A DNA stretch of 64,000 nt, from NCBI GenBank assembly GCA_937899715.1, contig CALCNX010000029.1, forward strand, positions 1 through 64,000. The letters are read 5' to 3'. Below, piece after piece: positions 41,524-51,162 of this stretch. This stretch comes from an uncultured bacterium (GTDB lineage: Bacteria > Bacteroidota > Ignavibacteria > Kapaibacteriales > UBA4661). The position numbers were made by a program, and so were the translations under genes. The notes beneath the pieces were generated by a model, which was not told where the DNA came from, did not search any database, and saw only the letters and a program-made list of their open reading frames with translations. How positions within the stretch are numbered: position 1 is the stretch's first letter; every line of letters begins with the position of its first letter.

Positions 41524-43920
41524 ATGTTGTCATCATTATCAAGCAATCTCTTGCGAGGTATTGCCTCAATCGTTATTGCTTCGTGCAGTATTTTCACGTG
41601 CGCACTTTTCGCTCAAGAAGTCCCATCAAATTGTATTATCTCCGGCGTTGTTCGTGAAGCACAATCGGGAGAGATTGCCATCGGCGCAACCATAACGCTC
41701 TACAAAGGCGCGTACAAAGATGGTGCGGCACAAAAGCCCGTGCAGGGCGCTGTTTCTAACAAATATGGCTTCTATACACTACCGAATGTTGGCTTCGGTG
41801 ATTATACACTTGTTGTGCGGCGCATTGGCTTTGCTGCGTTTACTCGCTTGGTCACTCTTCGCAATGCTTCCGAGCGTATCAACGTAGAAATGGAACCCAA
41901 TACAATTCGTTTGCAAAGTGTCTCTGTGCAGGCACAACGTGAGCGCGGCGCGGCGGTGAGTACCGTTGATGTATCGGTAGATTTTATTAAGCAAATGCCG
42001 TCGTTGGGCGGAGAGCGCGATATTTTTCGCGTCTTACAGCTCATGCCCGGCATCAAAACTGTCAGCGAGATTTCGAGTGGCTTGTATGTGCGTGGTGGCT
42101 CTCCTGACCAAAATTTGGTGCTGCTTGATGGCGTAACGGTCTATAATCCGCAGCATTTGGGCGGCTTCCTGAGTGCCTTCAATACCGATGCCGTCAGCAA
42201 TGTTCGGCTTGTCAAGGGCGCTTTTCCGGCTGAATACGGCGGGCGGCTTTCCAGTGTGCTGGATATGAGCATGAAAGAAGGCTCGAAGGAAAAACTTCAA
42301 GGCACTGCGGGAATTTCCATTATCAGTTTGACAGCTCTTTTGGAAGGTCCGATAAGCAGTAATGCGACATTCATGGTCTCCGGTCGCCGGATGTATTTCG
42401 ATGCTATCGCGGCAGCCATTGACCCCGGAGGGCGCATTATGCCTCGCTATAATTTTTATGATGCCAATGCAAAAATCAATTTTCGTTTGGATGAGAATAA
42501 TCAGTTTTTCCTCAGTGGTTATCTTGGGCGAGACATCATGCCGCGTGTAAACCGCCCGTATGATGCAACCTTTGAATTGGACTGGGGCAATGCAACAGGA
42601 AATTTCCGATGGGCGCACATTTTTTCGCCGTCGGTCTTTAGTTCATTCTCGTTGGTCTATACAAACTACGATTTTCGCTATGCTGCGTACTTTGCGGAAA
42701 ACACAGGCGGCGCAAAACAATTCGAGACCGCGACACAAATCCAAGATGTAGCCTTGCGCGGCGAAGTACAGTGGTTCCCCACAGCAGGACATATTGTCAA
42801 AAGCGGTCTTGATGCCACACGTCATAACTTTATTACCGACATTGTAAGCGGTGCTAATGTTCTGCAAGGCAAAGGCACTCAGCAACAAGAACGTGCCGAC
42901 CCACTTCAACGGGTAAGCTCGTTGGAAGTGGCTGCGTACCTACAAGATGAATGGGAAATAAGTGACAACCTGTCAGCAAACATTGGTCTTAGAGCCGCCT
43001 ATTTTGAGCGCGGAAAACATTTTCGCTTAGAACCTCGCGTTTCGCTGGCATACAAAACCACAAACGAACTGACGTTCAAAGCCGCATACGCCGTAGCAAA
43101 CCAGTTCTTGCATTTACTGCAAGATAATAGCGTTGCGCTGCCCACCGATACGTGGTTTCCCTCCACAGATATTCTCAAGCCTGCTCGTTCCTCGCAGTAT
43201 GTTGTCGGTATGGAAACATATCTTTTTGACCGTGAATTTTTCTTGACGGTCGAAGGGTATTACAAAAGCATGGAAAATCTGTATGAATTCCGCGAAGATG
43301 CACGATTTGTACCCGGCACCGTTGCCGAAGCCCTGATGACAAGCGGCACGGGCGAGGCATATGGAGTAGAATTTTTCCTCAATAAACAAATCGGTTCGTT
43401 TACGGGCTGGCTTGGATACACGCTGTCGTGGACAACACGGCTCTTCCCCGAACTGAATAGCGGAAAGCCGTTTTTTCCACGGTACGACCGTCGGCATGAT
43501 ATTGTCGTTGCTTTAGCATATAAGTTGAATAACCGTTGGGACTTCAGTGTAACATGGACATACGCCACAGGGCAGGCTCTCACAATGCCCAACGGTTTGC
43601 TTGACGGCTTGAGTATTCCGACCAATCTCTCCATTGACCCTGCGCTGACACGCAATCTCAGCAGTGGTGCTACCTCACAGGTTTACGGCGACCGCAATAC
43701 ATTTCGTTTACCCGACTATCATCGTTTAGACCTGAATGCTACCTATAAGTTCCCGTGGATTGGTGGTCTGCCGTTTGAGTTTTCCATCAATTTATATAAT
43801 GTCTATAATCGTCTTAACCCATTTACTGCTTGGGTAGAAAACTTTGCCGGAACGAGTAGGGTACGGCAATTAACCTTACTGCCTTTTGTGCCGACCGTTG
43901 GTCTGCGATGCAACTTTTAA
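41524..43920 (+). CDS. TonB-dependent outer membrane receptor with carboxypeptidase-like N-domain
   Basis: This is an outer-membrane importer for a large or scarce nutrient. The 798 residues have a signal peptide (about 1-31, ending ALFAQ), a carboxypeptidase-D regulatory-like beta domain (about 38-120: ISGVVREAQSGEIAIGATI...YGFYTLPNVGFGDYTLVVRRIGF), a plug (about 150-265, with YVRGGSPDQNLVLLDGVTVY and FPAEYGGRLSSVLDM) and a 22-strand-type barrel ending LLPFVPTVGLRCNF. This is the Bacteroidota 'CarboxypepD_reg-like/TonB' type. It overlaps the open frame of the following DUF4249-type gene, a usual partner. The ligand is unknown. Confidence 0.92.
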   Translation: MLSSLSSNLLRGIASIVIASCSIFTCALFAQEVPSNCIISGVVREAQSGEIAIGATITLYKGAYKDGAAQKPVQGAVSNKYGFYTLPNVGFGDYTLVVRRIGFAAFTRLVTLRNASERINVEMEPNTIRLQSVSVQAQRERGAAVSTVDVSVDFIKQMPSLGGERDIFRVLQLMPGIKTVSEISSGLYVRGGSPDQNLVLLDGVTVYNPQHLGGFLSAFNTDAVSNVRLVKGAFPAEYGGRLSSVLDMSMKEGSKEKLQGTAGISIISLTALLEGPISSNATFMVSGRRMYFDAIAAAIDPGGRIMPRYNFYDANAKINFRLDENNQFFLSGYLGRDIMPRVNRPYDATFELDWGNATGNFRWAHIFSPSVFSSFSLVYTNYDFRYAAYFAENTGGAKQFETATQIQDVALRGEVQWFPTAGHIVKSGLDATRHNFITDIVSGANVLQGKGTQQQERADPLQRVSSLEVAAYLQDEWEISDNLSANIGLRAAYFERGKHFRLEPRVSLAYKTTNELTFKAAYAVANQFLHLLQDNSVALPTDTWFPSTDILKPARSSQYVVGMETYLFDREFFLTVEGYYKSMENLYEFREDARFVPGTVAEALMTSGTGEAYGVEFFLNKQIGSFTGWLGYTLSWTTRLFPELNSGKPFFPRYDRRHDIVVALAYKLNNRWDFSVTWTYATGQALTMPNGLLDGLSIPTNLSIDPALTRNLSSGATSQVYGDRNTFRLPDYHRLDLNATYKFPWIGGLPFEFSINLYNVYNRLNPFTAWVENFAGTSRVRQLTLLPFVPTVGLRCNF

Positions 43921-43961
43921 TTTTTCGTGACTATTCTTTTTCACGGTTATTCTTTTTCTTT

Positions 43962-44876
43962 ATGCAATCATTACGAACGTTTCGTCATAGTTTTATTGTC
44001 ATCATTGTTCTTGCGCTTACTTCATGCGGGCAAAGTTTAGAACAAGCGCTTATCCCGGATTTGCCGCTTGATTACAAAGAACAAATCTTTATGGAGGGCG
44101 TAATCGTGGTGGGCGAGCCTATCCGCAATATCCGATTGTCGCGTACACAAGAACCTACAAAACCCGTCAGCAGAGAGCTTGCGGCAATTACGACAGCAAC
44201 GGTACGGCTTCGCGTGAACGGACAAGAATACCCAATGACATTACAAGCACAAACGGGGCGTTCTTCCACTGGTACGGTGCTGTGGCAAGATGCTCGCTCT
44301 TACTATCAAACCGAAAACATTATTGCGCAAGAAGGCATTCGCTACGAAATTATAGCCGAATGGAACGGGAAAACAGCACGTGTCAGCACGACCGTACCGC
44401 ACAAAGTTGAGATTTCGTCTGCACGTGAAATCACTTCCGTTACCGATTCTCGTGGCACACCAACAAAAGAATTTCGCTATGAAGCACGATACGCTGTCCG
44501 CTCCGGCGAAGTTTATCAAGTTGGCGTGCTGACCGGGCAAAGCGCGGATACAGCCTCGGCAACAAGCAATGGGATTTTTGCTGGAACACTTATGGCAGCA
44601 CTCGGTGCCGACAGTACAGGAAGTGTTATCTCACAAAGCCAGCCCATCTATCAAACACGAACAAATACAGGAGTTCTGCAAGACCCAACCAATCCGTTCG
44701 TAGTGGTTTATAGCTTTGATGAAGCATTTGCTGAATACTATAATAGCTATCAGCGTGGTTTTATCACTACCGACCCCTTTTCTGTCGGCGGGGTGAACGT
44801 GCGATGGAATGTGAAGGGCGATGGTGTTGGAATTGTGATAGGAATAGCTACCGAGCGCAAACGAGTACGGCAGTGA
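43962..44876 (+). CDS. DUF4249-like outer membrane lipoprotein, partner of the TonB receptor
   Basis: The ATG at 43962 gives 304 residues and starts a lipoprotein signal ending VLALTSC (Cys near residue 22); an in-frame ATG at 43908 would lengthen it without need. The mature part has a beta-sandwich-like region (FMEGVIVVGEPIRNIRLSRT..., TATVRLRVNGQEYPMTL, YEIIAEWNGKTARVSTTVP) as in DUF4249 proteins, which in Bacteroidota follow TonB receptors of this type and are thought to sit on the receptor surface. The 42-base spacing supports co-expression. Confidence 0.75.
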   Translation: MQSLRTFRHSFIVIIVLALTSCGQSLEQALIPDLPLDYKEQIFMEGVIVVGEPIRNIRLSRTQEPTKPVSRELAAITTATVRLRVNGQEYPMTLQAQTGRSSTGTVLWQDARSYYQTENIIAQEGIRYEIIAEWNGKTARVSTTVPHKVEISSAREITSVTDSRGTPTKEFRYEARYAVRSGEVYQVGVLTGQSADTASATSNGIFAGTLMAALGADSTGSVISQSQPIYQTRTNTGVLQDPTNPFVVVYSFDEAFAEYYNSYQRGFITTDPFSVGGVNVRWNVKGDGVGIVIGIATERKRVRQ

Positions 44877-44940
44877 TGATTTTTTTTACATGCCCCCTCT
44901 ATGTAAGTGAAGTATTTTCATATTTTTTTCAAGTTACCTC

Positions 44941-45489
44941 ATGAACAAAACCCATTCCCTAACACTGGTGCTCTTCTTCATACCGACACTCCTTCTCTCG
45001 CAGTACGCACCGCAAAAACCGTTTAGCCTGCAACTATCTGTTTTTGCGGGATTAAATCCCGTACTGACATTTAATGGACAATCAAATGCTGCTCTTGGCG
45101 CTCGTGCAGGCTTACTGCACGAAACAGGCTTATATCTTGGCGGCGTGTGGTCTATTCATCCGTTTACCTTAAAGAGTTGGAATTATGATATAAAAAACCC
45201 TATGGGCGCTGCACCGAAATTTCTCTATGGCGAATTAGGCTGGGAATTTCAACTGACACCGACAACATTTCTCCGTCCCTATTTTTCAGTGGGACGCTCA
45301 TTTATTGACCAAAGCTATCAAGGCTATGGCGGAGTTACTCTGCTTCCGGCAACAGAGGTTACAGGGTGGGGACTGGGAGTTATATACAGTGTCCAGATTT
45401 CCCGTGATATTTTGTTGGGCATTGAAGCCAGAGGCGTTTCGCTTGGAGGCGCTCATATCATGGGAAATATCAGCTATCGGCTTTATTAG
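44941..45489 (+). CDS. Putative outer membrane beta-barrel protein
   Basis: The 182 residues start with a signal peptide (1-20, cleavage near LLSQ). The body shows alternating hydrophobic strands with glycines and aromatics (GARAGLLHETGLYLGGVW; LRPYFSVGRSFIDQSYQGYG; GWGLGVIYSVQISRDILLGIEARG) and ends HIMGNISYRLY with a terminal aromatic, as in small outer-membrane barrels. It lies 64 bases after the DUF4249 gene and may belong to the receptor operon. It is convergent with lspA. Confidence 0.6.
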   Translation: MNKTHSLTLVLFFIPTLLLSQYAPQKPFSLQLSVFAGLNPVLTFNGQSNAALGARAGLLHETGLYLGGVWSIHPFTLKSWNYDIKNPMGAAPKFLYGELGWEFQLTPTTFLRPYFSVGRSFIDQSYQGYGGVTLLPATEVTGWGLGVIYSVQISRDILLGIEARGVSLGGAHIMGNISYRLY

Positions 45490-45580
45490 CACTTTCAAAA
45501 GTAGCCGACGCCGACGAAACTCCCTAAAAAGCACTTTGCTCAACAGTCAAGCAGAAGTAGGAAACAAGCGATTTGGCTTC

Positions 45581-46198
45581 TCAGGCAGCATTTCCTGCGC
45601 TGTCGTCGCTTATCGGTTCTGCATTTGTGGTGGCAGGTTTTTCTTGAAAAATGGGTAAGTGTTTGTTGAAAAGGAGCATCAGCACCATGCCCACACTGAC
45701 GCAGGAGTCTGCGACATTGAACACCCAGAAGCGCATATACTCCCGCCCAAAGAGCGAAAAATCGGGCATATCTATGTCCATAAAGTCCACAACTTTACCG
45801 TAAAAAAGTGGGCTTTCGCTGTACAGCACGCCATAGAACACACGGTCAATCAGATTCCCCGTAGCTCCCGCAAAGATAAGCGCCAGTGCTAAACGTGCTC
45901 CCACGTGCTTAATGTCCAACCGTGCCAGATACCATGCCAGCGCTACGCTTGCGGCTATCGAAAAAAGACTCAGAAAAATCTTACCTGCACCAAAGCTAAT
46001 TCCAAAAGCCATCCCTGCGTTCTCGACGTATGTGATACGAATAGCTTCACCCATGATGGATATACTTTCGTAGAGCGTCATTCCGTCATGGTTCCAGCCG
46101 AAGACATTAAAACCTTTTACCCAAATTTTGGTGGCTTGGTCGAGGATAATAAGAATAGCTGCAAAGAGCAGAAAACCTTGGTTGCGAATGTTTTTCAT
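45581..46198 (-). CDS. lspA: Lipoprotein signal peptidase (signal peptidase II)
   Basis: LspA cleaves the signal peptide of prolipoproteins at the lipid-modified cysteine, in the inner membrane. The ATG at 46198 gives 205 residues; the open frame runs to 46324, but the extra residues are not family-like. Four helices are visible. The catalytic aspartates are in AGATGNLIDRV and FNVADSCVSVG, the two conserved LspA motifs. The protein is somewhat longer than E. coli LspA (164), with a longer loop before the second aspartate and a polar tail. It would process the lipoproteins encoded in this window. Confidence 0.93.
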   Translation of the reverse strand: MKNIRNQGFLLFAAILIILDQATKIWVKGFNVFGWNHDGMTLYESISIMGEAIRITYVENAGMAFGISFGAGKIFLSLFSIAASVALAWYLARLDIKHVGARLALALIFAGATGNLIDRVFYGVLYSESPLFYGKVVDFMDIDMPDFSLFGREYMRFWVFNVADSCVSVGMVLMLLFNKHLPIFQEKPATTNAEPISDDSAGNAA

Positions 46199-46457
46199 AA
46201 TGCTGGCAAGTGTGTTGATTCGTGATGACAAAAAGCAAATTACCATTTTCCACATTCCCGACCAAAGCTCGCTTGCAAATTTGCTTCCGTTGGTGCATCT
46301 GCTCTGCGCACCTTTGCCAAGCATTTGTCAACGATGCAAAAACTGTGTTAAGAATGTTAAATTCCGGCTGTTGCTCTTGATAGCAAGGATTCTCTACGGT
46401 ATATTGTCTCCATAGTTACAGCCTACAATATTTTTTCACGCACCCTCTGCACTGGCA

Positions 46458-48368
46458 ATGTCGCTCAAACGCCGCTTTCTGCCGATATTCTGGGTCGCAT
46501 TAGCGCTTCTGGCGCTTGTGCCGGTGCTGGCGTGGATGCAATATCGTTGGCTCGACAGGCTTGTGCGGCGCGAGGCAGAACACAGACGTACACACCTGAC
46601 CACATCAGCCTTGCAGTTCGCATGGACGTTCAATGAACGACTCATCGCGGTACAATCCCATTTTGCTGTGCAACCCGATTCCAACCTTGCCACCTTAGAA
46701 GACACATTGCATGAGCGTATGGAATCATGGCGTTCAAACCGTGATGCGCGCTTAATTAAAGACGTAATACTGGTGCGGAACGGTAGTGCTGCCGATGGTG
46801 TGCCGATGCTCTTGCGCTATGATGCCCAAACCGAAAGATTCCTTGACGATGCCGTGCTTGATACCGTACAAAATGGCAACAGGAACGGCACACAAGACGA
46901 AATGCGCAGAAGTCTCCGCGATAGCATTGAATTTTTAAGTGCCATGCTTCCACCCACGACGCGCATACTTTCTGGCATGGTGGGGCTAATAATTCCCATT
47001 ATTCCTTCACAGCCACCGCAGAGGCGTTTTCTGCCTTTGGGCAAGTTTGGTAAAGGGGAAAATTCAAACGGTCAACCGCCCGGACGCTTGCCTGAGCGCT
47101 TGCCTGGTCGTCAATTTGGCAACGGGGCGCAATTTCGCCGCTTGCCGGACTGCGTAGTGCTGATTTTTGATGAGCATTTTTTGCGCGAGGGCTTGCTGGG
47201 CGGTTTGGTGCAAGAATATTGCTATTCCGATGAGAAAGAACAGCTCTATACCTGCTCAATACTGGAGCGGGATGCCCAAACGCCGCTTTTTCAGACCTAT
47301 TCCACTACCCAGAAAACGACAGTGGCAGACATTGTGTTCCCGATTGGCAGTCTTCCCGCACGCCCGCCGCGCTTGCAAGCCGGAGCGCTGCCGCCCAGCG
47401 TTGTAAACCGTTTGGCGGGTATGAGCCTGAACATTGACTCGCTTCAGCACCTCTTGCACAATAATAATCGCAGAAATGCGGGAGCGCAAGCCTCACCGCA
47501 ATTTGAACTACACTTGCGCTATGCAAACGGCTCGTTGGAGGACGACATTCGCCGTGCGCAGTGGGGGAATATTGCTGTGAGCGTGGGCTTGGTATTACTT
47601 TTCGGTGTAGGTTTGGGTTTGATTGTCGTTGTATCCTTGAGAGCGGGACGCTTGGCGCGTCAGCAGATGCAGTTCGTGGCGGGGGTGTCGCACGAGTTCC
47701 GTACACCGCTTGCCGCATTGCGCTCAGCCAGCGAAAATCTCGCGCACGGCATTGTGAAAACTCCTGAGCAGGCACAGCGCTATGGCTCGGTGATGCGTCA
47801 AGAAATCAACCGACTCTGGGAAATGGTTGAGCAAACGTTGATGTTTGCTGGCGTACAGACGCGAGCTGAGAGTAATGAAATGCAGCAACTCGTAGTTTCT
47901 GACCTGATTGAGCAAGCAGTGAAAGTGAGCCGAATGTTTGTCAGCAACGACGATTTCACGATACATTTGGACATAGAGCCAAACCTACCACACATTGAAG
48001 GCAATCACTCTGCACTCGTTTCGGCGATTGCCAACTTGCTTTCCAATGCCGTGAAATATAGCAGCGACGAGCCTTTGCGACGAAAAATTGACATTCGTGC
48101 ACGACTCCTGTCCACGAAAAAACATTGTGAGGTTGTACTTTCTGTGCAGGATTATGGCATTGGTATTAGTGAAAAAGAGCGAAAGTACATTTTTGAGCCG
48201 TTCTATCGTGCAAAAGATGTGCGCGAGTCGGACATTCGCGGCAATGGACTGGGGCTTGCGTTGGTGAAAACGATTGTGGAGCGCCACAAAGGGCGAATCA
48301 CGCTTGATTCTACTCTCGGCGAAGGTAGTACCTTTATGCTACATTTACCCGTGAATGAAGCACAATAA
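46458..48368 (+). CDS. Sensor histidine kinase
   Basis: This is a membrane sensor of the pair with the OmpR-type regulator that follows after 24 bases. The 636 residues have helix 1 (about 8-26), a large periplasmic region (about 27-370) of unrecognised fold, helix 2 (about 373-397), HisKA with phospho-acceptor His412 (AGVSHEFRTPLAALRSASEN), and an ATPase domain with SAIANLLSNAVKYSS, VQDYGIGIS and GNGLGLALVK. In the periplasmic part a short low-complexity stretch (PPGRLPERLPGRQFG) repeats Arg-Leu-Pro. The signal is unknown. Confidence 0.93.
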   Translation: MSLKRRFLPIFWVALALLALVPVLAWMQYRWLDRLVRREAEHRRTHLTTSALQFAWTFNERLIAVQSHFAVQPDSNLATLEDTLHERMESWRSNRDARLIKDVILVRNGSAADGVPMLLRYDAQTERFLDDAVLDTVQNGNRNGTQDEMRRSLRDSIEFLSAMLPPTTRILSGMVGLIIPIIPSQPPQRRFLPLGKFGKGENSNGQPPGRLPERLPGRQFGNGAQFRRLPDCVVLIFDEHFLREGLLGGLVQEYCYSDEKEQLYTCSILERDAQTPLFQTYSTTQKTTVADIVFPIGSLPARPPRLQAGALPPSVVNRLAGMSLNIDSLQHLLHNNNRRNAGAQASPQFELHLRYANGSLEDDIRRAQWGNIAVSVGLVLLFGVGLGLIVVVSLRAGRLARQQMQFVAGVSHEFRTPLAALRSASENLAHGIVKTPEQAQRYGSVMRQEINRLWEMVEQTLMFAGVQTRAESNEMQQLVVSDLIEQAVKVSRMFVSNDDFTIHLDIEPNLPHIEGNHSALVSAIANLLSNAVKYSSDEPLRRKIDIRARLLSTKKHCEVVLSVQDYGIGISEKERKYIFEPFYRAKDVRESDIRGNGLGLALVKTIVERHKGRITLDSTLGEGSTFMLHLPVNEAQ

Positions 48369-48392
48369 CGGAAGCACAATACCATAAGCACC

Positions 48393-49118
48393 ATGAACGC
48401 ACAAAAACACATTTTGCTCATCGAAGACGACACAACGCTTGTTTTCACGCTTTCCGACCGTTTGGTTTCGGAAGGTTACGGTGTGGAGGCGGTGAGCGAC
48501 GGGGCACAGGGCTTGAAGGCTGCATTGAGTGGGCGTTTTGACGGCATTGTGCTGGATGTGATGCTTCCGACGATGAACGGTCTGGATATTTGCCGTGAGC
48601 TTCGCAAACACAACATCTTTACGCCGATTTTGATGCTCACCGCACGGGGGCAAGTAACAGATAAGGTGGTGGGACTCAAGCTGGGGGCGGATGATTATCT
48701 CACAAAACCTTTCGATACAATGGAACTTCTCGCTCGCATTGAAGCGCTCTTGCGGCGTTCCGAGCAAAGTAGCACTTCTTCGTACACGACAGAGGACAAA
48801 ACGGCGGCAGCGCAGCAGTTTTATACTTTTGACGATTACACCGTGGACGTTCGGCGAATGCAGCTTTTTCGCGGTGAGGCAGTAATGGATGTACCGACAC
48901 GCGAGTTTCAACTTTTGCAGTATCTCATTGTTCACAGAGGCTCTATTGTCTCACGGAGTGAGCTTTTACAAGCTGTCTGGGGTTACGATGCGCTTCCCGC
49001 AGCCACGCGCACGGTGGACACACATATTGCTTGGCTCCGTCAGCGCATAGAACCGAATCCGAAAATCCCACGTTATATTCAGACCATACACGGCGAAGGA
49101 TATAAGTTTGTGGGATGA
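48393..49118 (+). CDS. OmpR-family response regulator
   Basis: This transcription factor is activated by the adjacent kinase. The 241 residues hold a receiver (1-125) with E11-D12-D13, phospho-acceptor Asp55 (VLDVMLPTMNG), Thr in LTARGQ and Lys in LTKPF, and a winged-helix DNA-binding domain (about 140-240: MDVPTREFQLLQYLIVHRGS, then LRQRIEPNPKIPRYIQTIHG and EGYKFVG). The T9SS enzyme cluster starts 127 bases downstream on the same strand, so it is a candidate target, though nothing in the sequence proves this. Confidence 0.95.
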   Translation: MNAQKHILLIEDDTTLVFTLSDRLVSEGYGVEAVSDGAQGLKAALSGRFDGIVLDVMLPTMNGLDICRELRKHNIFTPILMLTARGQVTDKVVGLKLGADDYLTKPFDTMELLARIEALLRRSEQSSTSSYTTEDKTAAAQQFYTFDDYTVDVRRMQLFRGEAVMDVPTREFQLLQYLIVHRGSIVSRSELLQAVWGYDALPAATRTVDTHIAWLRQRIEPNPKIPRYIQTIHGEGYKFVG

Positions 49119-49244
49119 GTTTGCACGATGAGCAGATTTTGATGATATTGGGCGACAAGACGAAGATGAAGCAATTTGAAAAGACGCAGTATTGTGTTCA
49201 AAACGTGTAATCATGCTACTTTATGGCTCAGGGAGAATAAATAT

Positions 49245-50933
49245 ATGGTGAGAATAATTTTCATTCTATTCCTTTGGGGATTTACTTGCTCGCTACTGCA
49301 CGCGCAGCAAGTCCCGCAGATAGGGCTGATTCGCAATACCGCACAGTCCTTCGACGGTTACACGCTTTTTGCTCCTGCCAGCTATACTCTTACCTATCTC
49401 ATTGATAATTGCGGACGCGCCGTCAAAACATGGCAAAGTGCGTATGCAGCAGTGGGGGGAACGTACCTGCTTGAAAATGGAAACCTTTTGCGGACATCGC
49501 ACGTCCCTACGAACCAGACATTTAGCGGAGCCGCCGGGCGTATAGAAGAATTTGATTGGGACGGTAATCTGCTTTGGGGCTTCACATTTGCGGGTACGAC
49601 GTTCAATCAGCATCATGATGCCATAAAACTTCCCAATGGCAATATTGTATTACTCTCGTGGGATATGCGTACTCCCGAAGAAGCGCTGGCGGCAGGTCGA
49701 AAGGGCTCGCTCAATCCCACGAATGGCTTGTGGTCGGACAAAATTGTGGAGCTAAAGCCCATTGGAAAAGATTCGGCAGTGGTGGTATGGGAATGGCGCG
49801 TTTGGGATCATCTCGTGCAAGATAACGACGCAAGTAAAGCAAACTTCGGCGTTGTGGCGGAGCGTCCTGAGCGCTTGGACGTGAATTTTCTCAATAAAAC
49901 GGCTGTGGTCGCAGATTGGGTACACTTCAACGGACTTGCCTACAATGCAGAACTCGATCAAATCATCGTTTCATCTCGGGAACTGAGTGAAATCTATATC
50001 ATAGACCACAGTACCACCACCGCCGAAGCCGCAACAAGCAAGGGCGGGCGGCAAGGCAAAGGTGGGGATTTCCTCTGGCGATGGGGTAACCCCGAAGCAT
50101 ACAAGCGCGGCACAAGCACAGACCGCAAGCTCTTCGGTCAGCACAACCCGCAGTGGATAGCCAAAGGGTTGCCGGGAGCAGGAAACGTGCTCGTGTTCAA
50201 CAACGGCGATGAACGTCCTGACGGAAATTACTCAACAATTGAGGAGTTACAACCCTCTGTTAGTGCAAGCGGTTCATACACTGCTCCTGCAAGCAGCAGT
50301 GCTACATTCCTGCCAACGGGCAGTGTTTGGACATACAAAGCAAATCCTGCAACGAGTTTTAATTCAAATTTTATTTCCGGTGTGCAGCGCCTCCCGAACG
50401 GTAATACGCTTATTTGCGAGGGGCTGAAAGGGAATTTTTTCGAGGTAACGTCCACAGGTACAAGCGTTTGGCAATATCGCAATCCCGTTGGTTCATCGGG
50501 ACCAACGGCACAGGGAAGCACAGTTACGGGAGCAAATGTATTTCGCTGTATCCGCTACACGCCTGACTATGCGGCTTTCAATGGAAGAACCCTCCCGACG
50601 GGTTCACCGATTGAGCTAAATTCGACAGCGAATAACTGCACTTTAACGATTACCGATGTTCGCGCGGAAAGCGCATTGCAACAGGGCGTGAGTGTGTTTC
50701 CAAATCCTGCTTCGGACAATATTTGTGTGAATTTTAAACTATCAAAATCGGAACGCATTGTGTTGAAAATCTACAACGTGCTTGGCGTGGAAGTCGCTTC
50801 AATAGTGGATGCAGAGATGAGTGCTGGGGAATATTCTCTACCATTCAATATCCAATATTCAGGCAGCACTCTTTTTGTTCGTCTGCAAACTCGCATAGAA
50901 ACACGCTCTCAGGTGCTGACGGTCATTCGTTAA
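49245..50933 (+). CDS. Arylsulfotransferase-like (ASST) secreted protein with T9SS sorting domain, copy 1
   Basis: The ATG at 49245 follows GGGAG and starts a short signal peptide (ending LLHAQQ); an upstream in-frame ATG at 49176 is not needed. The 562 residues have an ASST-type propeller (about 30-470), with LIDNCGRAVKTWQS, the His-pair strand FNQHHDAIKLPNGNIVLLSW, DHLVQDNDASKANFG, HFNGLAYNAELDQIIVSSR and GQHNPQWIAKG, and a C-terminal type A sorting domain (VFPNPASDNICVNFKLS...LTVIR). Known ASSTs move sulfate between phenolic compounds; other uses are possible. It is highly similar to the gene at 52797. It ends CGT TAA and is not coupled to the next gene. Confidence 0.75.
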   Translation: MVRIIFILFLWGFTCSLLHAQQVPQIGLIRNTAQSFDGYTLFAPASYTLTYLIDNCGRAVKTWQSAYAAVGGTYLLENGNLLRTSHVPTNQTFSGAAGRIEEFDWDGNLLWGFTFAGTTFNQHHDAIKLPNGNIVLLSWDMRTPEEALAAGRKGSLNPTNGLWSDKIVELKPIGKDSAVVVWEWRVWDHLVQDNDASKANFGVVAERPERLDVNFLNKTAVVADWVHFNGLAYNAELDQIIVSSRELSEIYIIDHSTTTAEAATSKGGRQGKGGDFLWRWGNPEAYKRGTSTDRKLFGQHNPQWIAKGLPGAGNVLVFNNGDERPDGNYSTIEELQPSVSASGSYTAPASSSATFLPTGSVWTYKANPATSFNSNFISGVQRLPNGNTLICEGLKGNFFEVTSTGTSVWQYRNPVGSSGPTAQGSTVTGANVFRCIRYTPDYAAFNGRTLPTGSPIELNSTANNCTLTITDVRAESALQQGVSVFPNPASDNICVNFKLSKSERIVLKIYNVLGVEVASIVDAEMSAGEYSLPFNIQYSGSTLFVRLQTRIETRSQVLTVIR

Positions 50934-51162
50934 GGAAAGAAGAAAATATACAGTATGAAGTATAAAACTCTGAGACGAGTATTGAAGCAGTCCTTCTAAG
51001 TTTCATACTTCCCTAAGGCACTCGACTATGACTTTTCGGTAGAGAAAGCTATGATGTTTAGGGCTGTAACGACCACATGGAATCACGGTTTTTATTGATA
51101 GGAGCAGAGATACTTTTACTGCCAAATATTTTTTCACACTCACGTTGTTCGGAGATGTCGTC